Of a stretch of 64,000 nucleotides of DNA, positions 33,514 through 42,996 are shown one piece after another. The position numbers and the translations under genes were made by a program. Below the pieces are notes generated by a model. That model saw nothing but the letters and a program-made list of their open reading frames with translations. It searched no databases and had not been told where the DNA came from. Origin of the DNA: Pelobates cultripes (Eukaryota; Chordata; Amphibia; Anura; Pelobatidae); assembly GCA_933207985.1 (NCBI GenBank), contig OW240915.1, positions 262,978,033 to 263,042,032 of the forward strand. The letters are read 5' to 3'. How positions within the stretch are numbered: the stretch's first letter is position 1; each line of letters opens with the position of its first letter.

Positions 33514-33977
33514 CCTGTGTCTAACTTATGTTTTGTAAAATATCTAGTTATTATTATCAGTCTTTTATGAAACACCAGTTTACATATAATATTCCTTTTT
33601 TTCGTAACATTTTTATACTGTAATATTTTTCACCTTTTATAGTTTAATCCTTATTTCTACTGACTTTTAGATGACTGCATTGGACTTATTTGTTAAAATG
33701 TGGTCATATCTAATTTACTGAAATAGAAGTAAGGCATAAAACTGGACAAGGATGTGGTTTAAGCATATTGCTACCTGTTCACAAATCAGGAATTAAATTA
33801 TATAGTTAAGTTACTCTTGTCATGTCAGCTGCATAGCTCTAAATTTATAATACATAATTAAAACAGTAAAAAAATAAATTGCCTTCTTTCTTAGAAATGT
33901 TATACCCAGAAACATTGTGTAATTATAGCACATCTGTCACTTTATTTCTGAAACAATCCATGTGGATACATCTCCAG
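33514..33977. other. AT-rich interval left of the retrovirus
   Basis: No feature recognised. The last six bases before the LTR are CTCCAG. Confidence 0.4.
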
Positions 33978-34488
33978 TGTTGTGGAAATAAGGTCTACAC
34001 ATATTTCCTGGTTAAAGGAAAATGTCTATTTACTCATTTTACAATATATCTATATATCTCACATATAAAGCTAAGTACACATATTTCAATCAAGATGGCT
34101 GCTAGAAGCTTCTAACCCCTCCTTCCCCTCCCTTTTTAAACATCGACTAACTACCTCGTGTAACAAGATGGCGCCGGAAAACCGTGGGAGACCCTCATGG
34201 TCCCGGTGACATCACCTGCAGTAGGCAGAGCATTAGAGCAACCACTTAACACCTAACCAATTATTGATGTATTATTCCATGTTATCTCTGACAATGCATA
34301 TGATGTAATTTTGCTTTAAAAGGGACTTGCCGTCCCCTCTGAATAAACTTTCCTCAAGTTATTCAACAACCTAGAACCTGTGTCTGGTGTGAATTACTTC
34401 AGGGAGCGTGCACGCATAGTTTCATTGATTTGGCCAGGGGCAGATACACAAAGAAATAATCAATACTTTAATTGATTTTTCCACTTCA
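33978..34488 (+). repeat. 5' LTR
   Basis: 511 bp from TGTTGTGG to CACTTCA. U3 carries AAGATGGCGCCGGAAA-type GC-rich sequence. A TATA-like CTTTAAAAGG lies at 34314-34323 and the polyadenylation signal AATAAA at 34342-34347, placing the R region near 34340. Differences from the 3' LTR include a 4-bp indel in the ATATAT tract near 34047 and single substitutions near 34191, 34372, 34417 and 34484. Confidence 0.96.
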
Positions 34489-34490
34489 AT

Positions 34491-34508
34491 TGGCGCCCAA
34501 CGTGGGGC
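34491..34508 (+). promoter_or_regulatory. Primer binding site, tRNA-Lys1,2 type
   Basis: TGGCGCCCAACGTGGGGC lies two bases after the LTR end and is the 18-base complement expected for the 3' end of tRNA-Lys1,2, where minus-strand synthesis would start. It shows no apparent mismatch to that primer class. Confidence 0.9.
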
Positions 34509-34681
34509 CCACCGGAGAGCCGGTTCGGAGGGCCGGAACCAACGGACCGGAGCGGACCTCCGGAAAGTGGGACAAGCGGAGCCTGATCACCTCCATAATA
34601 CAGCCGTTGCCTGTGTTATTCTCCTGTTTTGTGCCGGTCTGTCTCCGAGTCCACTTCCGGCTTCCAGAAGGCTACTAGAGA

Positions 34682-34690
34682 CAGGTAACT
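34682..34690 (+). promoter_or_regulatory. Candidate major splice donor
   Basis: CAG|GTAACT, about 175 bases after the primer site, matches the splice-donor consensus well and sits where the donor for a spliced env mRNA is expected. The acceptor was not identified. Confidence 0.4.
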
Positions 34691-34787
34691 AACTCATCCG
34701 GTGCGCCCTTTTTAAGTGAACCTGTCGATTGTCTATCTGCCTCCTGTATTCATTTATGTGTGTGTGTTTATTATACCTTTAAGACAT

Positions 34788-35304
34788 GTTTGCTTGACTG
34801 CCTAGCGGGCAGGGAACGCAGTTTATGTTTGCTTGACTGCCTAGCGGGCAGGGAACGCATTTTATATGTTTGCTTGACTGCCTAGCGGGCAGGGAACGCA
34901 TTTTATATGTTTGCTTGACTGCCTAGCGGGCAGGGAACGCAATTTATGTTGCTTGACTGCCTAGCGGGCAGGGAACGCATTTTATATGTTTGCTTGACTG
35001 CCTAGCGGGCAGGGAACGCATTTTATATGTTTGCTTGACTGCCTAGCGGGCAGGGAACGCATTTTATATGTTTGCTTGACTGCCTAGCGGGCAGGGAACG
35101 CATTACAGCCGGTGGGGCTGGGTTTTTATGTTAGCTTGACTGCCTAGCGGGCAGGGAACGCATTACAGCCGGTGGGGCTGGGTTTTATATGTTAGCTTGA
35201 CTGCCTAGCGGGCAGGGAACGCATTACAGCCGGTGGGGCTGGGTTTTATATGTTAGCTTGACTGCCTAGCGGGCAGGGAACGCATTACAGCCGGTGGGGC
35301 TGGG
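34788..35304 (+). repeat. Leader array of 11 tandem hairpin units
   Basis: Eleven units of about 38-61 bp share the core GACTGCCTAGCGGGCAGGGA. In each, CTGCC and GGCAG can pair around a TAGCG loop. The last four units gain an insert ACAGCCGGTGGGGCTGGG, in which CAGCC and GGCTG can pair around GGTGG, a second hairpin of the same geometry. The array lies in the untranslated leader between primer site and gag, where packaging and dimerisation elements normally reside. Function is inference. Confidence 0.93.
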
Positions 35305-35420
35305 ATTTTTGTCTGATTATTGTAGTATTTCCGTTGGTACCAGTGTTTTGCCGGGACCAGCCTGGTGGGTGAAGGCTGGAGATCGTTATATTCTGAATAT
35401 CTGACACCGGTGGTGTTAAC

Positions 35421-35651
35421 ATGTACATGGCCATTTTGCTCTCTATCATTCTGTGGTTTCTGTTTAATTGTTGTTACAGTGTGGGTACCCTTGGTGTGTG
35501 TGTGTGTATTGTGTGGCTAGTTCTGGATTCCGGTGTTTACGCTCATTTGTATGTTTGTGATTTCTGCAAATGTCTTCTCATTAGCGCAGCCACGTTCATT
35601 TTCTCCTTTGTCCTTTATCTCTCCTGTGCCTGTTGCCCAGAGCTGTGTTAG
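35421..35651 (+). CDS. Small hydrophobic ORF in retroviral leader
   Basis: A 76-codon frame from an ATG in fair context (A at -3), entirely within the leader, ending about 190 bases before the gag ATG and in a different frame from gag. Predicted hydrophobic stretches lie at residues about 3-22, 24-40 and 50-72, with nine or ten cysteines. It could be a small membrane accessory protein, an upstream ORF affecting gag translation, or chance: T/G-rich DNA often translates into hydrophobic residues. Confidence 0.3.
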   Translation: MYMAILLSIILWFLFNCCYSVGTLGVCVCIVWLVLDSGVYAHLYVCDFCKCLLISAATFIFSFVLYLSCACCPELC

Positions 35652-35841
35652 TCACCCACGCTCACTCGCTCCTGTCCGTGACCACCACCCCGGGTGGGCG
35701 GATCTCCGTGACTGGTCTACGTTTGGGGAAGACGCACGGGGCTCGAGTTCTCGTGGCAGTCGAGCACTGTAGACATTCTTTTTCCCTTGTACCTTCTCTA
35801 CTCCTTTGTCTTTAACGTGTGGCACGCTTTGGTTACTCAAA

Positions 35842-38800
35842 ATGGGACAGGAACACGCTAGACCTGCTAAAGGCTTGTTAGCTTGTGACATTGTGAAAGA
35901 AAGGGCAGGGGAAGATGCGATGTTGAAACTTAAAAAGATTGCTAAGGTGTGTGGTTTCCAGATGTTGCCCAGTGGGAGATTGCAGCCTGAGTTTTGGAGG
36001 AAACTACTCATAGACAAGGAAGGGTTGTTGTTGGATAAGGGGCTGACGAAAGTTGCGGAGGCTTGGTACCGGGTAGCTAGAGGTCTGAAACGGGAGGGAT
36101 GGGTCGAGGAAGAACTGGAGTTTGAGGGGCAAATTGTGTATGTTTATCACAGGAGTGTTCACGATGATGATGTTGTTTCTATTGTTCCACGACCACCGCC
36201 CTATGATGGCGCCCGGAGCGCTACACTTAATTCCCGCCCTGCTTCTCCCGTCACAACACAGACCCCACCCTCTGGCGGTGTGCCTTCCGTTCCCACTCCC
36301 CTGTGCCCCGTACTCGGCGCGGATGGTGCTTACTATTATCCAGTGCCACTTCACTCGTTCCCACCTACTCCCATGCCTCAACCCTCCTATGACCCAACCC
36401 CCTCCTTTAGCCATCCTTCTGTCATGTCTGCTGAAGCCCCCCGCCTCCATGTCCTCCACTGCCTCTCCCAGTGTCCGCCCCCACTTCGAACCCTGCCATG
36501 ACTTCCCCTACCTCACCTGTTGAAGTCCCACCTTCCTCTTCCGATTCCCTCTCTACCCCGAGTACCTCTTCCCTTGTAACACCCGTTCTCTCACCCTCTC
36601 CGTCTGTTACACACCCGACTCCCCCAATCCATGCCCTTTCCACTGGCCCTATCCCTCCGGATCTCTGTTCCCCCGCTGACCTTCCTTCTACCATGCACCC
36701 AGGAGACCCCATGACCCCCACCCCTGCACCCTCCCTACCCTTCTTTCCCTCTCATCCCATTCCATCCACCTCATCCTCCTCTAAGGACTCACCATCCCTA
36801 CTTTCCGCTCTCCTGAAACTCGTACCTCCTGCTCCCGAAGTCCCAGCCCCCACTACCTCGTTACCCCTCCCTCCCACGGCCGATTTGCCGTCCCTAATCT
36901 CTGCCCTCACCGCCCTGACCCAACCCCCTGTTACCGCCTCTCCAACCCCTTCTCCAGTGTTACCTCCTCCTCCCGAAGTCCCGGCCCCCTCTACCTCGTT
37001 ATCCCTCCCTCCCGCGGCCGATTTGCCGTCCCTAATCTCTGCCCTCACCGCCCTAACCCAGCCCCCTGTTACCACCTCTCCTCCAGTGTTACCTCCTCCT
37101 CCCGAAGTCCCGGCCTCCTCTACCTCGTTATCCCTCCCTCCCGCGGCCGATTTGCCGACCACACCCTCCGCCTACGTTGCTTTGCCACAGCCCCTTGTTC
37201 CTATCCCTCCAACCCCTTCCTCGGCGACCCTTGACGCACCTCCGTCCAATGACCTATCAACTTCAATCTCCGCCCTTTTCACTGCGGTCACTTCCCTGGT
37301 TAATTCCTCAATCCCCGCGTTGCCTCCCATCGATATACCTCCTCCTCCTCCTCCCGAGCCTTTGACTCCTCCCTTGTCTCCCGTTAATTTCCTCGAGTCT
37401 TCAGATCCAATCTCTGCCCTTGCCCATGTCTTGAATACCCACCTCTCACGGCCAGCCCCGCCGTCCCCCATGGTGGCTCCTTCCACGGCTCTAGTTCCCC
37501 GTGCCCCTTCCGCCAGCACCAGCTACCCAATCATGGTGGTTGGGTCCGAGGTGTCTGCGACCTCGGACCAGCCCTATGCGATGGGTGCCTCCCCCCAAGC
37601 CTCGGGTTTCCACCCAATTACCTCTCCTATCACCCCCTTCCCAGTTGCCCCCGCTACAGCTACCCCTGAGGCTATTCTTCACCGTGGTTCAATAGTGCCC
37701 GAGGAGGTCGTTGTGGTGGACCAGAGCCAACCCCAACTGGGGGGGGAAAGGCTTCCCCAACGGCACTCACTTCCCCAGGGGTATACTCAGATCAACCATG
37801 GGGCGGATGGTGCACCACCTATGTACGTTACTTTTAACCCTTCCCAAGCCGCTACCCTTGTAACTTCACTCCCTGATCCTGAGAAGCACCCCATGCCCTT
37901 TTTCCGCAGGGTGGCTCAAATCCGTAAGACATATTCCGCTGCATGGCGGGACCTTATTAGTTTATGTGAAATTAAGGCCGGAGATGCATACTGGCCAATC
38001 ATGGAACGGAGCTTTAGTGATGCTCCACTTACTTCTGATACTGATTTCCATTCTGGTGAAATTTTCTGTGAACAACTTCGTGCCTGGGCGCAGGATAAAC
38101 TAGCTGACCAGGCTACTTGCATTAATGATATAATCCAAGACAAACTTGAGACCGTTGAAAAGTACCATTCTAGGTTGACTCAGACATTCTCGGACTTAGG
38201 GTTCAGTACTTACAACAAGGCACACACCCAGATGCTCTCTGCAGCTTTCGTGGCAGGACTGAGAGAACACATTCGCAAGGGGTTAATTTTAGGACACTCT
38301 TTTGTTAGTAGCCAAGGGCCTAGAATCTGTTTTACAACCCACACAGCGCAGGGCTAGCCCACTGATGTACACCGCCCCCACACCTATCGCTAGTTCTAAT
38401 CAGGTCCCCCAGGTATTCCCCCAACAGTACACTCAATCACCCCACGCACTGCCTGCGCCAATCCCTTTCCCCCGGGACCGGACCATTATGACAATCCGGA
38501 CCTGTTTTAATTGCAATCAACCAGGCCACTTCAGAAGAGATTGCCCACAGCCTAGGGTGTTCCGCCAGCCTAGTCCCCGGTACCAAGGTCCCCATGTCAC
38601 CGGCCATAACTACCCTTCCCCTGGTTACCTCCCCGCCCTTCCCCATCCACATTTGCCTCAGCTTCCTCCTCCTCCTCCTCCTCCCCCTCCTCCTCCTGAA
38701 TACACTCAAGCACGGCCCCCTGTATCAGAAGCTCGCACGTATACTCCACACTCTGCAGAAGGGTTTGATAATGATGATTTCCAAGACGGCCAACCCCGTC

Positions 38801-38904
38801 CTACCCTCCGCCCATCCCGCCCTCCCATGCATTCTGCTAACCCCCCTTCTACTTCCCGCCGGTACCAGGGACCAGACCAGGCCCATTTAGATTTATTACA
38901 ATAG
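35842..38904 (+). pseudogene. gag: Retroviral gag, frame-displaced
   Basis: Structural polyprotein of matrix, capsid and nucleocapsid. The ATG at 35842 is in good context and gives Met-Gly-Gln, a myristoylation-type start. A PPPY late-budding motif is at residues 118-121. A proline-rich segment of some 450 codons (about 36240-37700) contains three tandem repeats of about 45-50 residues built on PPPEVPA, TSL.LPP.ADLPSLISALTALTQPPVT. Capsid-like sequence follows, then one CCHC knuckle, CFNCNQPGHFRRDC (38503-38544). The frame is +1 up to about 36440, shifts to another frame from the CCCCCC run at 36437-36442 until about 38300, then returns to the first frame to the TAG at 38902-38904. Two small indels or sequencing errors would explain it. 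At about 1020 codons it is very long for gag. Confidence 0.88.
38902..38904 (+). promoter_or_regulatory. gag-pol UAG junction, probable readthrough site
   Basis: The gag frame ends CAA TAG G and pol continues in the same frame with no other stop. Gamma- and epsilon-like retroviruses make Gag-Pol by suppressing such a UAG, with a G next and a downstream structure. I have not verified a pseudoknot. Confidence 0.7.
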
Positions 38905-41900
38905 GTAACCGGCAAGCCTGTGTCAGCAACCCCTGCCATGGCAGTGTCTGCGGGGGATGGAGGGGGCCCTCTAGCTACTGTTGTTCTCCCTGTGGAGGGC
39001 CACCCCACCACTTTCCTGGTTGACACAGGTGCAGCCCGTAGTGTCCTTAGGGAACAAGACCTGCCTGACCCCTCTTTCTTATCTGACACTGATGTTTCCT
39101 GTGTTGGGGTGGATGGTACCCCACGCAGCAACCCCCTTACTAAGCTCCTACATGTAGGTTCACACATCCTCTCACGCTTTGTGGTTTCCTCTACTTGCCC
39201 CATTAACCTCCTAGGTGCCGATGTTCTCTCTCGCCTCCAGGCCTCCATTACCTTCACTGCAGATGGGCAGATTGAGTTGACAACTCCCTTATCACAAAAA
39301 GATACCTCTGTCCTCTGTTCACTCCCTATTTTGTTAAACCTAACTGACAACTCAGGGGATGCACGGGTCCCACAAACCCCCAGTGCTCTGGACCGTATCC
39401 CACCTGATCTTTGGTCCACCGGCCCGGATGATATTGGACGTTTGCATGTGCCCCCGGTCTTGGTTCAGCTCCTGCCCGGGGCACAGCCTCCTCGCAGACC
39501 ACAATACCCTCTAAAGCCTGCACAAGCTGAAGCCATTACCAGACAAGTTGAAAGTCTCCTTACCAAAGGTGCCCTCATCAAGTGTTCGTCTCCATGCAAT
39601 ACTCCACTTTTTCCTGTTAAAAAGAGAACTGTTAAAGGTCAACCTGACCAATATCGTATGGTACAAGATCTCCGTGCTGTGAATGATGTGACCATCAAAG
39701 ACACTGCCATTGTTCCTAACCCCCACACCCTCTTATCCCAAGTCCCATCAACTTCAACAATATTCACTGTGGTGGATCTAGCTAATGCCTTCTTCAGTGT
39801 CCCCCTTGACCCTTCATGTCGTTTCCTCTTTGCCTTCACCCATGAAGGACAGCAATACACCTGGACTGTCATGCCTCAGGGGGCTCAGAATTCCCCCACA
39901 CAATTTGCACACGCCATGTCACTGGTGTTGGAACCCTGGCAACAATCTCATTTGGATGTCGTCCTGCTTCAATATGTTGATGATCTCCTTCTCTGTGCTC
40001 CTGATTTACTCACTGCGGAGCGTGATTCAGAAGACCTCCTATGTTTTCTTGCTGCTGCTGGTTGCAAAGCCTCCAAATCCAAGTTACAATGGTGCCGGCC
40101 CTCTGTGGTCTTCTTGGGACACTGCCTTTCCCATGGCACCAAACATCTCACCTCCCAACGTGTACAAGCCATTCTGCTCCTTCCACTACCTGCTACCCAC
40201 CAAGCTCTCCATGCTTTCCTGGGTCTAATCACGTACTGCAGATCCTGGATACCCGAAGCATCAAAACTCATGCAGCCACTCTATGATGCCCTCAGGAGCG
40301 AACCTTTCCATCTCACAGAAGAAACTATCATCTGTTTCCGCACTCTGAAAAGAGCTATTGCTTCTGCACCTGCCTTGGGCCTACCGAACTACCAACTTCC
40401 CTTCAACCTTTTTGTCTCTGAAAAATCAGGACATGCTTCCGGAGTCCTCACCCAAAAACATGGCTCAAGACAACGCCCTATTGGCTATTTTTCCTGCATG
40501 CTTGACCCTGTTGCAAGGGGTAGCCCCTCTTGCCTCCGAGCGGTGTTCGCCGCCAGTGCTCTCCTGGACAAGACCAATGACTTTGTTCTTGGCCATCACC
40601 TCACCGTGTTGGCCCCTCACGATATTACTGCAATCTTACAACAAATCCGCCCAAAACACCTTTCTTCACAACGCCACCTTCGCCTACAGACATCCTTACT
40701 CCTACCTGACAATGTGAAACTCCAGAGATGCCTTTCCCTGAACCCAGCCACTCTTCTGCCACTTCCCAAGGGGGGAATAGTGCATCACTGGTACAGCCTG
40801 GACATCAACCCAGAGGTCCGAGCAGATTTACAATTGCCTGTGTTTACACCTTCCCCTGATGATGAACAATCAGAGGCCCTACTCCACTGTGTCTTGTGGT
40901 TTAGGGACACACCAAACCCTGACGTGGACTATGAGGAAGAACTATTTCAGCTCAAAGACATCCAAATTACCTTGACTGACTTGTTTTGGGACTCCACAGG
41001 TACCATGCTCATTCTGGTACATCTTCCAGACAATGCAGTACACCTCTACCACCATTGGGAAACAGCTATCCCACACATACCTCTCACCAGATCCCACAAC
41101 ATCACATGGGAGACCCTAGGGCCGAAGGCCAAAACTTGGAACCAAATGACTCCAGAACAACTGACTTCTGCAGGAATAAATAAAAAGACAATTAACTACT
41201 ACACAACAGGACACTCCAGGTACCACATAGAGGCCTGTGAGGACCCACCCACCATAGACTGCGACCTTATTGATATCCCTCACGACTGTTTTGAACAAAT
41301 GAAAATGGAAACTACACACCTACCAACTGTTTATGAAGCTGCATTACTCAACCCGGATCAGACACTATTTGTGGATGGCTCAAGGTTTGCTGACAAACAA
41401 GGACAATACCACACTGGATATGCAGTTACCACAGGATGTCAAATATTACAAGCAGCTGCCCTACAACCAACTAAATCTGCCCAAGAGGCCGAGTTAATAG
41501 CCTTGACTGTGGCCTGCAAACTGTCCGAAGGCCTACGAGTCAACATTTATACGGACTCAAGATATGCCCTGGGAGTGGCACACGATTTTGGCTTAATCTG
41601 GAAGACCAGAGGATTCCTTACAGCTGCCGGTACCCCAGTAAAGCATGGGGCAGCCATTGCAGAACTGATGGACGCATTGGAACTCCCAGCAGAAGTGGCA
41701 GTATTGAAAGTAAAAGCTCATGGAAGATTAGACACAGAAGAAGCACGTGGCAATAGCCTGGCTGATCAGGCAGCCAAAGAGGCAGCACGACAATGGGAAG
41801 TGGACAGAAGAGTGGCCACAGATGCATTACCAATTTATACTATGCAAACATTGCCTACAGACCTCAGGCTGCTGAAGGAACAGCAAGTTGCTGCCACTCC

Positions 41901-42996
41901 TCAGGAGAAACAGAGTTGGAAGAACAAAGGAGCAGTACTCCGTGATGAAGTTTACACCATTAATCTCAAGTTCTGTCTACCTAGAAGTATGTATCCAGCG
42001 GTGGTCCAATGGGCCCATGGGCCAGCCCACCTATCAAAGCTCCTGATGAATTCACTGATTGACAAGTATTTTGAAGCACCAGGCATCACTACCTTAACAC
42101 AGAATTATTGCAAATCTTGTACTATATGTGCTAAGTGCAACCCTGGAAAGATCATAAAGACTGCACCTAATCATCTAGCCAAGCCACAATACCCCTTTCA
42201 GAGGATTCAGATTGACCATATTCAGATGCCAAAGAGCGGACGCCATGAATATGCACTGGTCATAGTGGACATGTTTTCAGGATGGCCAGAGGCCTTCCCA
42301 GTGACTAACCTCACCGCGAGGACAACAGCCAAGTATCTCTTGACAGAAATTGTTTGCCGTTACGGGGTTCCAGAAGTAATTGAGAGTGACCAAGGAACCT
42401 CCTTCACTGCCTCGCTAACACGGGAAGTCTGGTCAGCACTGGGGGTGACCCTTGCATTCCACACTCCATATCACCCACAGAGTAAGGTAGAGCGCATGAA
42501 CGGCACTCTGAAAGCCAGAATGCTTAAAATGTCACAAGAAACTAACATGCCTTGGCCCGAGAGTCTCCCATTAGCATTGTTTAGTGTAAGGTACACTCCT
42601 AGGGGAAAATACAGCCTGTCACCTTATGAAATTTTGTTTGGCACAGCACCTAGGTTAGGTTGTTACTTTCCTCAACAACTTCAGATCCAGTCAGATGCTA
42701 TGGTAGATTATGTGACAGCCCTCTCACATGCCTTGACCAAGATACATGCACAAGTGTTTTCTTCTATTCCAGATCCTGAGTCGAACACAGGTACACACAA
42801 GCTGCTTCCAGGTGACTGGGTTATGGTTAAGAAGTTTCTCAGAAAACACACCCTGGAACCGAGATTTGATGGTCCTTACCAAGTGCTCCTGATTACAACA
42901 ACGTCAGTTAAACTAGCTGGGAAGAGTTCTTGGATACACGCTTCACATTGCAAAAAAGTGCCTGCTCCAGAAGAGTCTGATCCTGTTGAAAAATGA
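38905..42996 (+). CDS. pol: Retroviral pol: protease, reverse transcriptase, RNase H, integrase
   Basis: Open for about 1360 codons after the gag UAG; residue numbers here count from the codon at 38920. Protease: active site VDTGA with the Asp at 35. Reverse transcriptase: VDLANAFFSVPL, MPQGAQNSPTQF and catalytic YVDD at 352-355. RNase H: LFVDGSRF (Asp 819), EAELIAL, YTDSRYA and NSLADQAA. Integrase: an H..H..CKSCTIC zinc-binding N-terminus, then catalytic Asp 1099 (QIDHI), Asp 1157 (ESDQGTSF) and Glu 1191 (KVERMN), and a GPY-type motif (RFDGPYQV) in the C-terminal domain. The last two catalytic residues are 33 apart (in between), two fewer than the usual 35, so integrase may be impaired. It ends in TGA overlapping the env ATG. 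Confidence 0.95.
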   Translation, partial: VTGKPVSATPAMAVSAGDGGGPLATVVLPVEGHPTTFLVDTGAARSVLREQDLPDPSFLSDTDVSCVGVDGTPRSNPLTKLLHVGSHILSRFVVSSTCPINLLGADVLSRLQASITFTADGQIELTTPLSQKDTSVLCSLPILLNLTDNSGDARVPQTPSALDRIPPDLWSTGPDDIGRLHVPPVLVQLLPGAQPPRRPQYPLKPAQAEAITRQVESLLTKGALIKCSSPCNTPLFPVKKRTVKGQPDQYRMVQDLRAVNDVTIKDTAIVPNPHTLLSQVPSTSTIFTVVDLANAFFSVPLDPSCRFLFAFTHEGQQYTWTVMPQGAQNSPTQFAHAMSLVLEPWQQSHLDVVLLQYVDDLLLCAPDLLTAERDSEDLLCFLAAAGCKASKSKLQWCRPSVVFLGHCLSHGTKHLTSQRVQAILLLPLPATHQALHAFLGLITYCRSWIPEASKLMQPLYDALRSEPFHLTEETIICFRTLKRAIASAPALGLPNYQLPFNLFVSEKSGHASGVLTQKHGSRQRPIGYFSCMLDPVARGSPSCLRAVFAASALLDKTNDFVLGHHLTVLAPHDITAILQQIRPKHLSSQRHLRLQTSLLLPDNVKLQRCLSLNPATLLPLPKGGIVHHWYSLDINPEVRADLQLPVFTPSPDDEQSEALLHCVLWFRDTPNPDVDYEEELFQLKDIQITLTDLFWDSTGTMLILVHLPDNAVHLYHHWETAIPHIPLTRSHNITWETLGPKAKTWNQMTPEQLTSAGINKKTINYYTTGHSRYHIEACEDPPTIDCDLIDIPHDCFEQMKMETTHLPTVYEAALLNPDQTLFVDGSRFADKQGQYHTGYAVTTGCQILQAAALQPTKSAQEAELIALTVACKLSEGLRVNIYTDSRYALGVAHDFGLIWKTRGFLTAAGTPVKHGAAIAELMDALELPAEVAVLKVKAHGRLDTEEARGNSLADQAAKEAARQWEVDRRVATDALPIYTMQTLPTDLRLLKEQQVAATPQEKQSWKNKGAVLRDEVYTINLKFCLPRSMYPAVVQWAHGPAHLSKLLMNSLIDKYFEAPGITTLTQNYCKSCTICAKCNPGKIIKTAPNHLAKPQYPFQRIQIDHIQMPKSGRHEYALVIVDMFSGWPEAFPVTNLTARTTAKYLLTEIVCRYGVPEVIESDQGTSFTASLTREVWSALGVTLAFHTPYHPQSKVERMNGTLKARMLKMSQETNMPWPESLPLALFSVRYTPRGKYSLSPYEILFGTAPRLGCYFPQQLQIQSDAMVDYVTALSHALTKIHAQVFSSIPDPESNTGTHKLLPGDWVMVKKFLRKHTLEPRFDGPYQVLLITTTSVKLAGKSSWIHASHCKKVPAPEESDPVEK

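Noticed and set aside
34788..35304. CRISPR-like or satellite interpretation of the leader array
   Set aside because: Units are directly tandem without variable spacers, and the array lies precisely between primer site and gag of a provirus, so it is part of the element.
36752..37519. Gly-rich minus-strand frames opposite gag
   Set aside because: Mirror of the proline codons of gag; no independent evidence.
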